Source: Lineolata rhizophorae (lineage: Eukaryota; Ascomycota; Dothideomycetes; Lineolatales; Lineolataceae). Taken from it: a DNA stretch of 64,000 nt. Positions 24,890 to 36,100 of this stretch are shown here, piece by piece; position 1 is the stretch's first letter, and each line of letters starts with the position of its first letter. Position numbers and translations under genes: made by a program. The notes under the pieces were generated by a model. It was not told the DNA's origin. It was given only the letters and a program-made list of their open reading frames with translations, and did no database searches. The stretch covers positions 427,502 to 491,501 of the forward strand of contig MU001689.1 of the NCBI GenBank assembly GCA_010093515.1, in the 5' to 3' direction.

Positions 24890-27540
24890 TGAGTTTCATC
24901 ATCTAGCTAACTAGAAATAGTAACGAGTGCACGCTTTAGGTGTCCCTCTTAAATATGATAGTTACTTGAACATACAATATTCTGACTCCCTATTAACACT
25001 TCCGGTAAGAAAAGTGAAGCTATATTATACAATAATGCTTAATTTTCCGGATATCAGGAACAAATAGTGGGTTTAAGTCATTGCCGTGCCACAAACTGGG
25101 AGGAATCGAGTAAGTACCTTGTCACTCCGGCAGCGCTTTCGCGTCCAGTGCCCAACAAATGTGTCACCTCAAGCTATCTTGAATTACCCCCAGCCCATAC
25201 GTTCGTTCAATCGATTTGCTCGAAATAACCGAATACTATCATCACTTGTATCTTGGAGATAGCTTGGTGCAATTCTCCGTTGCTATTCCAGCCGAGGTTA
25301 ATAGGCTGTCGTTTCGCACTTATAACCTGCAGCTCTACCCAAGAAGAAACCTACCAAGACATATAATAATATACCTTCTGGCCAACCTAATTGGTTCAAA
25401 GGTTCACTAGAACTCTTTCAAGTTTTCTAGCTGCTCATCGTGGTCTTATGAACTTGGATATACCGATATGCAGTAAAATCGATTAGTATAGAATAGATTT
25501 TTCTCTGCGCAGCCAAAGGTATATACATTTATAAGGGGAGTTAGAAGTTAAAATTAAAATCGCTAAATTAAAAATCGGTCACCACCTAGCCTATCTAGTT
25601 CATTACCAATTCATTTCTGCTAAATTTATTTCCAAAGACTCGCGAACTACCAAAAAAGAAACCAAGCAAATAAGTACTTCATTTCACTATCAAGTATGTA
25701 GAGAGTTGAAACTATGCTGGCATGCTATGAAAATTTTCTAAGCAGGACTATTTTCATAAGGGTATAAGGCTAGATATTGCAGGAGCCAATGGCCTCGAGA
25801 TTCGAAAAATTCAAAAGTCATCAACAGATCATCATAACTCAACTCTAGCGCCAAATCCTTAACTAGGTATATAGGTGGCTAATTCCCTCGCGCATCTTGT
25901 CCTCTGCAAGTGTTCTTTTGGCAACCGAAGGAGAATCAGCATCTTGAAATGCTGCAACCGACTATGAATCTCGAATCGCGTGAAGTAAGGTCCAAGCAAT
26001 CTGCCGTCCGTTTAAATATTTCAACCCAGAATATCACTCAACGTTATTAGAGTAAGCGGACAGAACACGGCTAGGACGTTTCACTTAAGGGCGTTAAAGC
26101 TAGACTCTAAACATAAAAAGTATCGGATGATCTGGAAGAACATACCATTTTATACGATGCTTTCTAGAATGCTCGAAATTGTAGATTCTGGAAAACCCTA
26201 GCTCAAAGGCGAATAGACAAATATAGAATCTATCCCGCATTTGGTTCTAAGGAACGATAGGCTCGAGACACAATGTGTCGTTTCATCTGGTAGCTAGTAG
26301 CTTCTAAAAGAAACGCATGATAATAGCCGAACTCGCAGCTGTAGTTCCCACTCTAGACACATCTGTAGCATTTGGTAAAATACTATTGAATGAATATAGG
26401 TCTAGTCAACCGAAGAGCTTAGGGACGACTGGATTTACCTCTGGCAAGTCTATGTAAACAGGATCTGAGGACCGGTTCTATCTGTTAGACACAGGCTAAA
26501 TTCCGCGGCGTTTCTAACAGACTTGGCCGTCACAGATGCGATGCTCGAACGTTGGCCCAAAACTGTTGGATTGGAATAGTGACAGGGCAAGTAGATAGAA
26601 AGGACATCGCTCAATTACATCTTTGCATTACCCTAGGGCATCTTAGTCCTGGAAGACAATGTCTCTGGTTCGGTCCGCCGCAGGCTCTGGTTCGGCTTGA
26701 CGAGTGGAGAATGGTCTTTCAGCCCTGGGGCTGAGCTTATGGTTTGCCTAAGCACGTAACAGTTGAGTATATGCCTTAGAGGGTGGAATAACATACCATT
26801 TGCCTCACAATTTGAGTCTTGGTGAGTCGCATTGAGCCTAAGGCTAGCTCGGCAAATAACTACTTATATACCTACCCTAACTGAACCTCACATGATGCCT
26901 AAGTCACCTCAACATCATGTGTTCAGATAAGAGAATTTAGAGCGCTCTCTTACATAGACAGTGGGGCCAAACAATCTGCTTCTAATACAATATAATTGTT
27001 AATTGCCGTGTGCGGCCTCAAGTGCCCACATTACGCGACTGAATTGGTCGAGCTAATGGTTGGTTGGCTACGAAAACAACAAACACAGTCGAAGGTGCAA
27101 GATAGGCGCCTTACCAAACGTAAAAGTCTCTGGAAGACAGAGCTGCCGAGTCAAGTCAATATCAGCTTAAAATCATGTTGGGAAATAACTGCTAAAAAAT
27201 TGAGCTTTGTCCGGATGTAAGTATAAGAAAGCGAACATGTTCGCATTACGCTCAATCAACTTTTAAGGTATGGGTTTGGGTTTCTAACCAATCCATTTAT
27301 ATTCCCTGCGGGGCTAGACCTAAAACACAACCACACAGGAATTACGAGTGTGAACCTACCAGTTTCGGTGACCTAGGAACGTAGACTATGATGATATCTT
27401 ACATCGTGGCTAACTTGTTGGGGTTTGCAAAAGTCTAGATCTGGTTCTCTCTCGGAATATCTATGTGTGACATTGAAATGAAACGATTAAAGCAACCATG
27501 CTGCTGTATCTATATGCACGCATCATGCAATTCCAAATTT
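24890..27540. other. AT-rich island, no gene recognised
   Basis: Composition shifts here; sampled lines run from about 30 to 45% GC with one or two higher, well below the flanks. All frames are short. TpA is frequent, as in DNA altered by repeat-induced point mutation, but CpA is not clearly depleted by eye. One frame at 26996-27220 has a slightly protein-like composition, without a family match I can name. It may be a decayed insertion or a simple AT-rich spacer. Confidence 0.5.
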
Positions 27541-27550
27541 CAATAATCAA

Positions 27551-28623
27551 TCAACCAATCTCCATCCAGACATCAGCACTCGGATCCACACCAGATTGTT
27601 CCATTTCTTCCGTCCTTTCCCGCTCCAATGCTTTGACGGCCTCCACCAAAACGCCGGTCAAACGTTCTCGCACGAGCTTCCCACCCGCTCCGTCTAGAAC
27701 GTGTCGACCGGCGCCCCACCCGAACGGGACGACGAGGCGGCGGCGGCCTTGGCCATCAAGCAACACAATTGCATCCAATGGGACCAGTCCCCCGCCTAGG
27801 GGGTGCAGTAGGCCGAGAGACAAGAAGAGCGAAGACGGTGGCTGGGGGCTGACAATGAGCGGGAGGGAGGGCGGAGGGCACGAAATCAGAGGGCACGAGG
27901 GCGCATGCGAGCTCGAGAAATGAGATAGCGTAGGGGGCGAGAGGGCAGAGAAAGTCGGAGGGAGGGAGTGGTGGACCACCAGTGGTTGTAGCATTGGCGA
28001 GATGGTAAGGAGGGAGGGTATTGCCTCGCTTTTGGGCCGTTAGTATCCTGCCGGATGTACCACGACGGTTGGGAAAGTCTCGACGTCTTGGGCGTAGATT
28101 AATACTAAACCGGAAATCGCGCTGATCATTCCGACCAACCCACTCACCGTAGCACGTCGTACTGCACATCAAGTCCGCCCATCACCGCCAGCAAAAAGGG
28201 GCTCCTGCCTTGCTCGAATCTTTCCCAATTACCTCTCCACACGCCACCATCACTAGTACTGGCCCCTCCTTCAGGGGTCCTTAGATACACCTGCGATCCC
28301 ACCAACGTAGAAACGTCTATTCCCCAAGCATCTTCCTTAGGCACAAGCTCCAACCCATCAATATCCCCATCGGTACGCGACCGCTTGGGCGCCTCCCGGG
28401 GTGTAGCCGGCGGCTTCGACGGACTGCGCGACCGTCGAGACGTCCCCTGTCCAGCAGGAGGCGCGACTTGCGAGTCGGAAGGGCGCGGCGAGAACTGGAA
28501 GTAGCCCTCGGTTTCGGCGGGCTTGTCGTCGTGGTCTGGTTCGGCCTCGGACGACGAGACCGACCGGGCGGAGCGTTTGCGGGAAAGGTGTGGGAGGGAG
28601 CGGAGGCTCATAGTCGGCTGCAT
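27551..28623 (-). CDS. Conserved fungal protein of unknown function
   Basis: Model: complement(join(27551..28028, 28148..28623)), 317 aa. The intron has gtgagt at 28147 and a strong actaac branch site, and the splice joins YDVLR to EAIPSLLTISPML without a frame change. The N-terminal half is Ser/Arg/Pro-rich and basic, probably disordered, with KRSRTDGD resembling a nuclear signal. The folded C-terminal half contains PLDAIVLLDGQGRRRLVVPF and a terminal amphipathic helix (LTGVLVEAVKALERERTEE). I recognise it only as the kind of lineage-conserved hypothetical found across Pezizomycotina. A second in-frame ATG at 28611 is an equally possible start. Confidence 0.65.
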
Positions 28624-29231
28624 AGAAATACGAAGCTCAAAAAAAGAATTTCTTCGCAGTGGCCTTTAAGTGCCGGAGTGGAAAGCAAGGAAGCTACAAG
28701 CGCCTAGGTTTTGTCGTCGGCCGAATCTTCTCGCCAAGATTTCGCCCCGGCATGGAACTGTCCCCATCCGGTTAGTATAACTAAAGGTACTGTGCAACTT
28801 TAAATTCTAATTTTGCGGCGGTTCAACTTCCTCTTCCTAAAATATGGTACAGGCAAAGTCACTAGATAATTAGAACTACTCTTGAAATATGCGGGAGGGT
28901 AGATGTTCATTTTAATAAATACTAAGCAGCCGCCTAAGACTACCTAAGGCGGATGGATTTTGAACACCAAGCCAAGGCGAGAGGTACAACTTGCTAACAA
29001 GTAGTTATGTTTATTCTCTATCTTAACGTTGATAAGCCAGGCTTCTCTGTCTCGTCTGTCTTTTCAAATGGTATATAGCGCGATGCAACGAATGTCTTCC
29101 CCGGACACAAGCACGCAAACGCCATCCAATGCAATTAGGTTCATCCCATAAAGATTGAGCCGCCCAAAAGCCGAACATAATAAAACGCCAAGCGAGAGAA
29201 GATCCACACCCAGCACACCCAAGCATCACAC
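28624..29231. other. Intergenic region (promoter of unknown gene / 3' flank of glycosyltransferase)
   Basis: AT-rich spacer between two minus-strand genes. No gene is supported. Confidence 0.45.
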
Positions 29232-31294
29232 TCACCAATCAATTCCCTTCCAAATGAAGCTCCCATCGACATTGACCCACCGCTCTCCAGACAACACACC
29301 TTCCCACCCGACCATCACCGCCAGAATTCGACACGCCGTCGCCGACACCGCGCACACGACGGCATCTGCTCGGCCTAGTACTGCTAGATCCAGTAAGTAC
29401 GCCCTCCCAACGAGCTCGCGCAGCGCGAGCACCGCCTCCGGAACATCCTCTTCATTAGCCGGCGCGTTACCTACACCATCCCTCTTCGCTTTCCCACTCC
29501 TTGCCGTCGGCTTCGGGCCATTTCCGCCGCCGTTCCTCTCGCCGACGCCCGGTGCCGGTCTACCTAGGCTCCAAAAGACGTCGCGGAAGAAGCCGCCCTC
29601 CCACCCGGCGATCTCATCCACGGGTCCGCTGCTCTTTCCGCCCTGCGCCGCCTCGAGCTCGGCCTTTGTGGCTAGCTTAATGCGGTCCTGGGCGCGCTTG
29701 GCGCTCGCGGCTTCCATCTCGGGCGCGGTGTAGACGTCGGGGTCGTCGGAGGCGAGGATGAATTGGGGCAGGGGTGATGTCGTTGGTTCCGACTGTTCGG
29801 GGCCGGTGTCGCCGTCGGCGGCAGGGGGGGAGGCGGGCGCGGCCGGCGTAGGCGAGTGCGTTGAGTTGAGGTACTCGGTTAGAAGCGCGTCGGCGGCGTC
29901 GATATAGCGCATTAGGGGGAGATAGTCCCTAGAGTACTGGTACTCCATCGGGTGGCGGTCGCCGTGACGGACATGGACACCGACGGCCCAACCCTTTTCC
30001 TCGGAGCCATCTCCATCCGAAGTTCCAGTGTCACGGCGTCCATCCAAGTTGGCCTCCCTGCTCCCGCGAGATCCGTAAAGCGCCCGCGCGCGTTGCTCGA
30101 CATACGAGCCATCCTCGCCAGCCAACACGAACAAGTCTTCGTAACCCCTTCGTAAGAGGGCAAAGATGTTATGCTGACGACCCAGCTCCCTCTGTTTCGG
30201 GTCCTCGAATTCCTCGGTGAATGCATGGCCCCACGTCCACCGCACCGTCGCAGATGACACGAGGAGATGGTCAGCCTGGTGCGGGCAAGGCACAATGTGA
30301 TTGGTGGGTGGCGGCAAACAGGTCGGCTTTGGTGGTGGCACAAAGTAGGAAGTATACTTTCCATAGGCCCTGCGCATGAGGTTAATGATGGGTCATAAGA
30401 ATACGATACGAAATTATAGGTCATGGAAACTTACCACCTCGTATCATCTACGAAGAACGCCCTCTCTTCCTTCTCCGCCAGCCCATACGCACTCCATAGT
30501 CCCATGAGAGTGCTTCCAAACCCCGCATCAGACGTTTCCATCACGTACGTTAAGCTCCGTTCGCACACCGGCATCCCCTCCACAGCCGCACCGTCCTCAA
30601 ACCCTATGACGTTCCCTCCTTCCTCGAATAGTCTTGACTGCTGCTCCGCAGCCGGCAGATAGCCGCGCCGCACCGCCTCCGCGACGTCGACATAGTTCGG
30701 ATCCTGGTCGTAGTAACCTCTGTGCCTTTTGCCCAGAATCCTGTGATGCGATTCCGAAAATTGGTGGCCGATATCTCCGCTCTGCTCGCAAATTCGGCGG
30801 TAATTGGACACTTGCAAGGGGAAGGTTAAGCTCGGCGAGATTGACACGCTCCAGCGGGGTGAGTTGGCATCGCCAATGACGACGGCGGCTGGGTCCCTGG
30901 GGAGCGCAGAGCCATTCGCAAGCTGGAACGCTTGCTGTGGCTGGGACGACTCGTCCGAGCTCCGCGAGTGGGAATATACGCTCTGCAAGCCGACCAGAAA
31001 CAACGCCGCGGTCACTACTACAGCAATGACGAACCGCCGAACAAGTCTGGAGCCCTCGGCCGGCTTCCTCTTGCCGTGGCCGGGTATAAGCGAGGGTAAT
31101 GATGGTGATGGTGGAGGATATGCGTCCGTAGAATCGGGGCTATGTGGTGAACGGGGGGAGACATGCGATCCAAGGAGTGGAGTTCGGTGGGCAGAGTTGG
31201 CGCCAGGTCGTGGAGACAAAAGAGGTGGTGAGGCGAGAGCAGACACCGTGCTGGTGCTCTTAATGCTGAGGTTTGACTTCTTGCGGACATGCAT
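29232..31294 (-). CDS. Type II membrane glycosyltransferase, GT23/alpha-1,6-fucosyltransferase-like
   Basis: Model: complement(join(29232..30369, 30435..31294)), 665 aa. A Ser/Pro-rich cytosolic N-terminus precedes one transmembrane helix (about 88-106, FVIAVVVTAALFLVGLQ), giving a type II topology as in Golgi glycosyltransferases. The lumenal part has ETSDAGFGSTLMGLW, the FFVDDTRWAYGKY segment formed across the splice, a conserved Cys/Pro-rich PCPHQADHLLVS, and the sugar-nucleotide-type motif GVHVRHGD at about residues 417-424, close to the VHVRRTD motif of FUT8 and NodZ. A C-terminal region contains AVCAVSATACRILAVMVGW, like the end of the GT23/O-fucosyltransferase fold. Family knowledge suggests a fucosyl- or related transferase; donor and acceptor are inference. 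An in-frame ATG at 31357 would add 21 residues. Confidence 0.72.
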
Positions 31295-32798
31295 GTTGGA
31301 AAGTCTGGTTAGGTTAAAGGTACGAAAGGCGGCATGGGAACAGTTGAAAAAAGCCAAGAACAGAACAAGTCATGCGAGGAAAAGCGACAGATACAAGGTT
31401 TGAATGCGATGCAAAAGCCGTGACTCTGATGCTAAGTTTGTGGTCGTAAAAGTTGGGAGAATGGAAATTGGAAGAAGTCAACTGCAAACATTCAGACAGA
31501 TCAGAGCTCCCACGACGAAACTAATAGCCCATCCTCGCACAATGCGTTGTAAGAAGAAAAACAAAAGCCACAAAACGCGTCTTTGCCGGAAGACGTTTTC
31601 TGAAAGGGTCAGTCCGCGCCAGGCCAGGGCGAGTGAAAAGTAGCCGGCTACCAGATCTGTAGCTCCTGTAGCAAACGCTCAGAGGAAATTTGACGAACAG
31701 GATTCCTCGCCAGCAAGAAAGTTGGGTTGCGTCCGAGCGTGCGCAAGTTGCCGTGGGACCAAGCGTTCGGGTAACCGCACACGATGAGGCACAATCGGTT
31801 CCAGTGCGAGTTGGACAGCCAAGCAGCGGCTGCCGCCTTGAGGCTCTATGCCGGAGAGCGAAAAGATCGCCAATTGCAGGACCCTGGATGACGTCTGAAC
31901 GAGATGTTTGAGAACACCGGCCGCGCGTCGAAAGCACAGGAACGCAACCGTGCTCTTCCCAAGAACAGCGAAAAGGCCGTCCGGCGACCCGCGAAGCAGA
32001 GAATCAAAGGGGCGGAGGAGGGAAAGGAGGGGCAGGCGGGCGGCGACGATGGGCACCTAAGAGGCCGGAGAGAAGGATCGCCGAAGGCTTCTCACCTCTC
32101 TCACCAGTCGCCGCACCACAGCCGGCCTGCAAGGCCCCTCGGCCCGCTTTTCGGCCTCCCCCATGAGAGCCGGAAAGGCACTAGCCGACGGCCATGCGCG
32201 CAGCAAGAGAGTCTCACCACAGACGGGATTCCCGGAAGTGCTGCAACAATGCGCGTGTGCGGCGTCTGCGATACGCCGAGCTGGCGAAGGGCTGAAACGC
32301 CGGCGTCGCAGGCGGCCACGCTCGGGGGACTCGACGCAATATGGGGGAAGGTCCAAGCGCGGGGGCCGGGCTCTCCTTTCTCCCGTCGCATTCACGAGAC
32401 TCCCTCTCCGCTGCCCGGCTCTCGGCTAGGCCTGTAAGACGCTATGTATAAGCATCATATATTAAAGTAGGACGCGTCCAACTGCGCCCTACTCGCGCGA
32501 GCCAATCCCGTCGCATGATATCTATAGCAGCGGGGGCCGGTGAGGTAATGTGCCTCAGACGAGGGCTCACATGTACCGGACCGCTGCGTACAAAATACCT
32601 GCTCGCTGCAAAGGTCACTCCGAAGATTCGAGCAGACTCGGGCCATATTCCAAGCGACTTGTGACCACTCAGGAGTAGCACCGTGTTGACGACTTTCCGA
32701 GGGTCCGGGCAGACTGGCGCCTCCAGTCGGCACCGCATGGTGGCGTCAATCCTACAAAGCCTCCCAGTACTTACGTACTAATCTGGATAGCAAGTGCA
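31295..32798. other. Intergenic region
   Basis: This separates the start of the glycosyltransferase gene from the 3' end of the DUF7708 gene. Overlapping open frames at 31904-32437 (+) and 32057-32395 (-) are antisense to each other in GC-rich DNA and show no family signal. No gene is supported. Confidence 0.5.
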
Positions 32799-35096
32799 TC
32801 AGGCCAATTCCTCCAGCTGCCTCCCAATTCCCAGCTCCCACTTCATCTCCGTGAATCCGCCGCCATTAGGCAGCCTCCTCGGCACTTCTAGCACCTCGTC
32901 CCCACCCAGCCTCTCCACTTCCCACACGTGCAGCCGAATCGGCGCAGTTATCAGGAGCTTGAAGATGCAGCCTTTCTTCCCCTTCCGTCCTTTCGGACGA
33001 CGCCGCGTAAGCCGGACCAGCCACCGGAACAACCGTTCGGCGTCGCGGGACGTCTTTTCGTCGTCGACGTAGAATGAGAGCCCGTCGACGATGCAGAACA
33101 CCACCGCGGTTTCTGGTAGTTCGTCAAGCGTGCACTCAAAGCGTTCGTATACGGCGCCTGGATCGTCACTGTCGAAGTCGCCGAGCTTCACGACGTTGCT
33201 GAGGTCGGTGCGCTTGCAAGCGGTGAGCAGCTGAGCCAAGAGGCTGTTGACGACTCCGCAAGGTGTGTTCGTGCCGTCACGGTCGACGTTTTCGCCGCAG
33301 AAGAAGTGAAGAGCGAAGATGCTCTCCTTGCTAGTGCTCGTGGAGCGAAGTTGGTCCAGCGAGTAAACGAGCTTAGCGCAGACAAAGCTCAGTGCGGAAC
33401 GCCGCTGGACCTTGGTGGAGTTGCCATTTATCAACAGAACTGCTGGAACAGGAACTTGGACCCATGAGGCCAGGACCGCTGATTTTATCGCGTATAAGCA
33501 GCGTTCCTGGTCCTCCCGGCAGAGAGTGGCCGCAAGTGCGTAGTTTGTGACTACGTCTTGTCGTGTTGCCTCGTCATCGTAGTCCAGTCGGGAAAGAAGA
33601 ATGCGACGGGCTGCAAACAGGCGTTAGTGTTCAAGCAGACAGGGTATCTTGCTCTCAAGAGTAGACTAACCTTGCTTGACTTTTTTGCTGTTTGAAAAGG
33701 TCAATTGTAGGCTATTACTCGAGTGAGGTGCATCTAATCGCCGACCTAGACAGAAGTAAGTATCGTCGTTACGTATTCGTGTTTGGTAGCGAAACTCACG
33801 ACCTATATATGCCTCCTCCACGCCCTTGGGACTTGCTTTCAGAAGTTGCATGACGCTATTCAAGGTGGCCGTCTGAGCATCGAGTTTTTGTCTGAGTTCA
33901 CTTTGCCTCCTCTTGAGTTCTCTGTCCCTTTCTTCCAAAGCTTTCAGTCCAGTCCTGATCTCCGCCTGCGTCCGCAGCTGTTCCTGGAAGGCAAATCCTA
34001 AGAACTTCTCGATGGATACAATCTCTTGGAGAACGCTTTCGGACGTTTTATTCACACTACTTAAAACTTGCTGCACTTTGTTCAGCATCTCCGTAGAACA
34101 AACCGTTGCCTCGCCATTAAATGCGTCCCGGCACCTCCTAATCTCGACAATCTTTTCAGAAAGTTTCAGCTCAAAACTAGACTGCGCGAGAAAGGCTTTG
34201 GAGGCCTTCCTAAGGGATTTTACACGAAGATAGCCCAGCATGTGGCCCATGGCCTTCAATACCGAGGCGTAAAGGGCCGAGCTGTAAGTCTGGAGCTTTT
34301 CGGAATCCCTATATACTCTCAAGACTCTTTGTGCGCCATTGAGGATACTTGGAATCTCTTGGAGGGCTTCGAAGATTTCTTCGTTAACCTTCCTCATTCG
34401 TGCGGCTGCCTTTCTTGGTGTAAGTTCCTCAGTGCTGCGTTTACGCGGGACGGCTCCAAACTTACTGTGAGTATCAATTTTAGCCCTCCGCACAACACTG
34501 AGAGATAGTGCGATTCCTTCGGCAGCAATCCTAGCCATCCATCAATTGCCTTTTCATGCTCCCCTAGCTTTCTGAAAGCACCTCGAATACGGCCCCAGAG
34601 TCGTTTATCATCGTCGTTTTGATACTTTTGCATGGCTTGATCGACGACGTCCCACACCTGCTGCATGGTGTGGACATCATCCACGTTGATGCCAGTTTTG
34701 TATTTGTCTTTTGCGGTCATTTCGTATTCCTTCAGTGCCTGAATGAACTGCTCTTCTTCGGCCTGGGCTTCGTTACTGAATTTCTCCCTTTACCAAACGA
34801 GGTTAGCTTATCCAACTTAGAACCAAATAACCATATCGGATACTAGCAAAGTGTAAGGCCTACAGGTCAGTGTTATCATTTTCCGGTACATTTGCGACAA
34901 AAGTATGCCGCTCGGCATCGAATCGGACAAGAGAGCTCGATGCGTCCAGTCCTGGATGCAAGGTCCCGTCCAGCGTATTCTGAGATCTGGAAACATATTT
35001 TTCAACGATTTCGAGGAGATAACTCTTTGTCTGGTCGGGTTCTTTCAGAAGCTCATTAACGTCAGTCTGGGACTCTGATAGCTCGTTTGCCGACAT
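32799..35096 (-). CDS. DUF7708-domain protein with degenerate NACHT-like region
   Basis: Model: complement(join(32799..33610, 33671..33745, 33800..34409, 34466..34787, 34864..35096)), 683 aa. The N-terminal half matches the fungal DUF7708 family seen ahead of NACHT/STAND ATPase domains: MQQVWDVVDQAMQKY, WGRIRGAFRKLGEHEKAIDGW, and LCGGLKLILTAAARM formed exactly across a splice. A helical, coiled-coil-like segment follows (about 320-385). The C-terminal part has the layout of a P-loop NTPase: AVLLINGNST in the Walker A position but without the GKS/T, then VVFCIVDGLSFYVDD as a Walker B-like strand, and FKLLITAP. So the fold is probably kept but ATP binding is doubtful. The protein stops soon after this region, so no repeat sensor domain is present. 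It is divergently paired with the AAA+ gene at 36101. Confidence 0.75.
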
Positions 35097-36100
35097 TGTG
35101 TAGGCTGAACAATGGCTGGCTCCAAGTCTGTGGTCTTCAGATATTCAGACGCGGTACCTATATTCGAAACAAATGATGGTCTTTCAATAGGAAATGCAAC
35201 GGTCACAGACATGCAGCACCTTTCTTGAGATATTTTGGGATGGAGTTTTGCAGATCAGTGTTGCGCGTAGACTGATGTGTAGGATGTAGAAGGCACAAGT
35301 GCTGCCTAGCCGAGGCTGGCTTGACAACAGTGCGGCTGAAAGCCGCGTATGCACTGAAACCCTTCCAGGGTCTAGAGGAATCCTGCGCGGCTCTGCCTGC
35401 CGCGCTTCTGCATGCTAATCAGTTACTGGCGAACGAAAACCAGGCTTCAGGCGCTCGTGGTGAGGGGTATGTGCGCTAAGTCACCTTGCATTACAGCTTG
35501 CATCGCGGCCGGTGAGTTTCTCTGCTGTGGGCGCAAAGTCTCCTGACTCTTATCGCACTTAGGGCTTGCATTCACAAAAGTTCCAATAAAATGCCACGGC
35601 ATGATCTGTTATCGCGGAGCTATTGTGCGCGCGAGTTTCGATTTATAATGTCAAGTCGCGCTATTAGACATCAGGGGAGGAAGTGTGCTGCTAGCTGAGC
35701 TCTTAATCTTTTCCGTACGAAATGCGGACATCTAGAAATTAGCTACAGTACCTTTGCATCTGTTGAGGTCCTCATGTGGACTGGCTTTCGGTTACATTGG
35801 CTAGAAAGATAAAAAAGCCGCAAACTAAGGCAAAGGAACCTATTCTAAAGTTGTGTAGTCAGTAATGCTATAAGATATACTGTACTACGTATGCTCTATG
35901 CTTTAAATTTTGCGCCTACCCGCGCAAGGAATTCGAAGGGACTCTTGTCGTAATTCGCATAAGATCGGATTTTCGTTTTGTGCAATTGTTCGAAATTAGA
36001 TCCAGCGTATGACGCATCATCGTAACAGCGTCCCTACGTGAGTTGGCTGGCCTGCACCATTTTCTAACTACCTTGTGTAAAAAGGCCTTGCTCGCTGATA
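35097..36100. promoter_or_regulatory. Divergent intergenic region between DUF7708 and AAA+ genes
   Basis: About 1 kb between two genes transcribed away from each other, so it contains both promoters. It becomes AT-rich toward 35,700-36,000. No coding sequence is seen. Confidence 0.45.

Larger units (their letters stand above)
19183..24890. other. Long GC-rich stretch with no convincing gene
   Basis: About 5.7 kb with overlapping open frames on both strands but none with a family signal, believable codon use or clean splice structure. The frames at 20217-21434 (+) and 20200-21054 (-) face each other in very GC-rich DNA, where stops are rare by chance. The stretch contains a CT-rich tract (about 22910-22970), a (CCG)n(CTG)n tract (about 23271-23296) and several TACGTA-like words near 24226-24290. 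It could be the extended promoter of the Pth11-like gene, which is transcribed away from it, or hold a non-coding RNA. I see no evidence that decides. Confidence 0.5.

Noticed and set aside
26996-27220. Short frame in the AT-rich island considered as a piece of a decayed element
   Set aside because: No family signature strong enough to name an element.
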